A DNA stretch of 64,000 nt. Source: Rhodopseudomonas pseudopalustris (GTDB taxonomy: Bacteria; Pseudomonadota; Alphaproteobacteria; Rhizobiales; Xanthobacteraceae). Numbering within the stretch: position 1 is the stretch's first letter; every line of letters begins with the position of its first letter. Of this stretch, positions 61,752 through 64,000 are shown piece after piece. The stretch spans positions 115,931 through 179,930 of the forward strand of contig NZ_FODT01000010.1 in NCBI RefSeq assembly GCF_900110435.1, in the 5' to 3' direction. A program made the position numbers and the translations under genes. The notes beneath the pieces were generated by a model. That model had not been told where the DNA came from. It saw only the letters and a list, made by a program, of their open reading frames with translations, and did no database searches.

Positions 61752-63050
61752 TTAATTCTGGCCCGTACCCGCCGAGGGCACCGACTGCGTCCCGGATGGG
61801 GCCGGCCCGGCTGGGCCGCCTGCGGCCTGAGTCGTGGTCCGCGCTTCGGGCTCGATGCCGGTCGCAGCGACGGAGGCGGCCGCTGCGATGCCGGCGGGCT
61901 GGTCGGGCGCGGCTTTCGCGAGCGCCGGCTTCAGCGGCTTGTCCTGCTTCTTCGACCAGGTGATGTAATAGGCCACCATCGTCATCAGCGCGATGCCCGT
62001 GACGCTGACCACGATCTGCGCCAGCAGCGTGCCCCAGCTCAGCATCAGGGCGAAATGCCCGACGAAGGACAGGAACACGCCGACGCAGAACACCGCGAGC
62101 GATTGCTGGCCGCATTTGATTAGCGGGTCGAAGATCGGCGATTCCAGCCCCTTCCAGTCCTTCGGAATGAACCTGATCACCAGCACCACGAGCACCGCAA
62201 AGTGCAGGAAGCGGTAGGGTGCGAGATTGGTCTTGTCGTTGGGATTGAAGGCGTCGAACAGCCATTCCGGGAACATCTCGCCGAACCCAGGAAACCGGCC
62301 CGCCATCGTCATCACCAGCGCGAACACCAGGTAGGTGATGCAGAACCACAGCATATAGCGCGAGTTGATGATGGAGCGCGAGCGCGTGGAGCCGCCGAGC
62401 GCGCACCAAGCGCCGAACACGAACAGCAGCTGCCAGCAGAACGGGTTGAAGTACCAGGTGCCGGCCGGATAGGACTGCAGATTCCAGTCGAAATAACGCG
62501 CCGTGAAATACAATGCGAAAGACGCGATCATCACCATATCGGGTCGTCGCAGCATCAGCCACAGCACCGGCGGAAACAGGCCCATCAGTACGATGTAGAG
62601 CGGCAGCACGTCGAGATTCACCGGCTTGAATTTCAGTAGCAGGCCCTGCCGCAACGTTTCGATCGGGTTGTCGACGAGACCGGCGACGTTGAACTCGTTG
62701 ATGATGTCGGGATCGCTGAAACGCAGCGCGACATAGCCGATCGCCACGATGTAGATCACGAACAGCACAATGTGGGCGACATAGAGCTGCCACACCCGCT
62801 TGGTCAGCCTTGTGCCGCCGACGATGAAGCCGCGCTCCAGCATCATCTTGGCGTAGACGAACGAGGCGGTGTAACCGGAGATGAAGACGAACAGGTCGGC
62901 GGCGTCGCTGAAGCCGTAGTTTCGGGTGGTGATCCAGTTCACCACATTGTCGGGGATGTGATCGAGGTAGATCGCCCAGTTAGCCAAGCCGCGGAACAGG
63001 TCCAGCCGGAGATCGCGGCCCTTGCCGGGGAGAATGGCCTGAATTTGCAT
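61752..63050 (-). CDS. opgC: OpgC-family integral membrane protein (glucan-modifying acyltransferase-like)
   Basis: From ATG 63050 (MQIQAILPGKGRDLRLDLFRG) the protein has 432 residues and about ten to eleven transmembrane helices. DLRLDLFRGLANWAIYLDHIP and FSDAADLFVFISGYTA are hallmarks of OpgC. Rhodobacter OpgC adds succinyl groups to periplasmic glucans; in this family a C-terminal acyltransferase-3-like fold is assumed. The last 60 residues are Ala/Pro/Gly-rich and cytoplasmic or disordered. It converges on the tRNA-Pro gene. No glucan synthase is adjacent. Confidence 0.87.
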   Translation of the reverse strand: MQIQAILPGKGRDLRLDLFRGLANWAIYLDHIPDNVVNWITTRNYGFSDAADLFVFISGYTASFVYAKMMLERGFIVGGTRLTKRVWQLYVAHIVLFVIYIVAIGYVALRFSDPDIINEFNVAGLVDNPIETLRQGLLLKFKPVNLDVLPLYIVLMGLFPPVLWLMLRRPDMVMIASFALYFTARYFDWNLQSYPAGTWYFNPFCWQLLFVFGAWCALGGSTRSRSIINSRYMLWFCITYLVFALVMTMAGRFPGFGEMFPEWLFDAFNPNDKTNLAPYRFLHFAVLVVLVIRFIPKDWKGLESPIFDPLIKCGQQSLAVFCVGVFLSFVGHFALMLSWGTLLAQIVVSVTGIALMTMVAYYITWSKKQDKPLKPALAKAAPDQPAGIAAAASVAATGIEPEARTTTQAAGGPAGPAPSGTQSVPSAGTGQN

Positions 63051-63213
63051 GGAGGCGTTCGTCCGTATCGTTTCTGGAAACCGCTGCCGCCCCCGGGCCT
63101 GCTCGATTGTCACGACGCCGGGGACCGAATATACCCAATCAGGAAACCAAACCGCCAAGCGACGGAATCACAAGTGGCCGGGAAACGATCACGAATCACC
63201 CAGTTTCGCGAAG

Positions 63214-63250
63214 CGAAACGTGACGCTTCGAAACGGCCGGCCTCGAAACG
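63214..63250. promoter_or_regulatory. Three CGAAACG heptamers with an exact 15-bp period
   Basis: Copies start at 63214, 63229 and 63244. Copy 1 also pairs with GTTTCG at 63203-63208 to form a dyad. They lie 66-102 bases before the NDUFS4-like start, between divergent genes, and look like iterated binding sites. Confidence 0.45.
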
Positions 63251-63315
63251 TTACACTATGGCCACCGCTTTCACCAAACCGCAGCAATGCCGCACCTGAC
63301 AGGCCCGAACCTTCG

Positions 63316-63621
63316 ATGACCGCACGGATTTTCAAGCCCGCCAAGAACGCCATGCAATCCGGGATCGCCAAGACGCGGGACTGGCAGCTCGACTACGAGC
63401 CCGAGCAGCCGCGCATGATTGAACCGCTGATGGGCTGGACCTCGTCCGGCGACATGCAGCAACAGGTCAGCCTGCGCTTTGAAACTCGCGAGGAAGCGAT
63501 CGCCTATTGCGAGCGCGAAGGCATCCCGTATCAGGTGCTGGAGCCGAAAACCCCGGTGCGTCGGCGAGCGGCCTATGCCGACAATTTCGCCTTCCGTCGC
63601 GGCGAGCCCTGGACGCACTGA
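63316..63621 (+). CDS. NDUFS4-like (ETC complex I conserved region) protein
   Basis: The 101-residue protein shows the accessory-subunit pattern ARIFKPAKNAMQSG, WQLDYEP, PLMGWTSSGDMQQQ, RFETREEAIAYCEREGIPY and PKTPVRRRAAYADNF. It is the bacterial counterpart of the mitochondrial 18-kDa subunit and is found only in alphaproteobacteria and mitochondria-derived complex I (family knowledge). It is encoded apart from the nuo operon, which is normal. ATG 63316 is chosen for family length. A 13-bp tandem repeat begins inside its last codons. Confidence 0.93.
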   Translation: MTARIFKPAKNAMQSGIAKTRDWQLDYEPEQPRMIEPLMGWTSSGDMQQQVSLRFETREEAIAYCEREGIPYQVLEPKTPVRRRAAYADNFAFRRGEPWTH

Positions 63622-63662
63622 CCGGACGCACTGCCCGGATCCACTAACCGGACGCATTCCGA
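63611..63662 (+). repeat. Four-copy 13-bp tandem repeat at the end of the NDUFS4-like gene
   Basis: Units start at 63611, 63624, 63637 and 63650: GGACGCACTGACC, GGACGCACTGCCC, GGATCCACTAACC, GGACGCATTCCGA. The stop codon (63619-63621) is in the first unit, so the extra units are non-coding. Confidence 0.7.
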
Positions 63663-63865
63663 CCGATCGGCTGGATTCAGCAGCGGCCCGGACGCTGTCC
63701 GATCGCAACCACAACCTCTCCGCGCAAGCCGGCGACGCTCCTGGCCTTTATCCGCTAACGCCTTGGTCGGATATAGGCAGGTTAGGGTTGCTTCCCGCGC
63801 CGGAGCGATGACACCATACGCGGAACGCTTCCCTTCAGAGGCGAGCCTCAACCGCCGGAAACGCC

Positions 63866-64000
63866 ATGTCCCTTCATTCCAAGATCGATCCGGGCTCAGC
63901 CGAGTTCGCGCGCAATGCCGAGACGATGCGCGCGCTGGTCGGAGAGCTGAAGGACAAGCTCGACAACGTCGCCGGAGCCGGCGGCGAGGCCTCTCGCGCC
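63866..64000 (+). CDS. Acyl-CoA carboxylase beta subunit (methylcrotonyl-CoA carboxylase-like), N-terminal part
   Basis: ATG 63866 opens a frame that runs off the window edge after 45 codons. The sequence MSLHSKIDPGSAEFARNAE and the following acidic helix, ending in GEASRA just where the carboxyltransferase core (RHxARGKL) should begin, match the start of biotin-dependent carboxyltransferase beta chains, closest in memory to methylcrotonyl-CoA carboxylase of leucine breakdown. Propionyl-CoA carboxylase is the main alternative; the missing part would decide. Confidence 0.65.
   Translation, partial: MSLHSKIDPGSAEFARNAETMRALVGELKDKLDNVAGAGGEASRA

Overview
The window reads as chromosomal DNA of an alphaproteobacterium of the Bradyrhizobium/Rhodopseudomonas group, most likely Rhodopseudomonas palustris or a close relative. 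The reasons are the high GC coding style, a class I PhaC, a short type-2 ArgC, an NDUFS4-like complex I protein, an SrtN/CobB-type sirtuin, a GGAAC-N16-CGTT (EcfG-type) promoter, and several palindromic intergenic repeats typical of this family. Species assignment is inference from gene content; no database search was possible.

Layout. 1-3370: the start of a trmO-like tRNA methylase (minus strand, cut by the window edge), a TonB-dependent receptor with two dyads upstream, and a doubtful small ORF. 3484-19943: mostly housekeeping genes, namely parE, a DedA protein, an exported metallo-beta-lactamase-fold hydrolase, a PaiB-like FMN protein with argC, a methyltransferase, an orphan radical SAM enzyme, phaC, a small lipoprotein, an aminotransferase, hom, glpX and a GNAT enzyme. 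20074-27484: a haloacid dehalogenase, recJ, a FUSC-type exporter and two exported cell-wall hydrolases. 27626-30476: efp with the divergent pair epmA-epmB, the EF-P lysylation module. 30508-34757: small exported or membrane proteins, an HdeD-like protein, a zinc-ribbon protein, a decayed response regulator, an FkbM methyltransferase and a gene-poor stretch; this part looks accessory.

34758-41734 is a surface-protein and sensor module: a classical autotransporter, a divergent hybrid histidine kinase (7TMR-DISM, HisKA, HATPase, REC, Hpt) and a convergent OmpR-type regulator overlapping the kinase 3' end. 42283-56764 is the most distinctive region. A Crp/Fnr-type regulator is divergent from a run of almost entirely exported or membrane proteins: two paralogous sulfatases, a DUF3302-like protein plus a 57-residue membrane protein plus an HlyD-type adaptor, a truncated aquaporin, a solute-binding/transglycosylase fusion (opposite strand), an HdeA-like protein, an Asn/Val-rich protein, an alpha/beta hydrolase, an IalB-like protein and an octahaem cytochrome with C-terminal helical repeats. 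Their joint role is unknown.

57142-64000 is again mostly core: tRNA-Glu, PilZ, a 26-residue membrane protein with a textbook EcfG-type promoter, a glyoxalase-fold protein, a sirtuin, a double cold-shock-domain protein, a DUF192 protein, tRNA-Pro, an OpgC-like membrane protein, the NDUFS4-like protein and the start of an acyl-CoA carboxylase beta subunit running off the edge. Short tandem and periodic repeats flank several of these genes.
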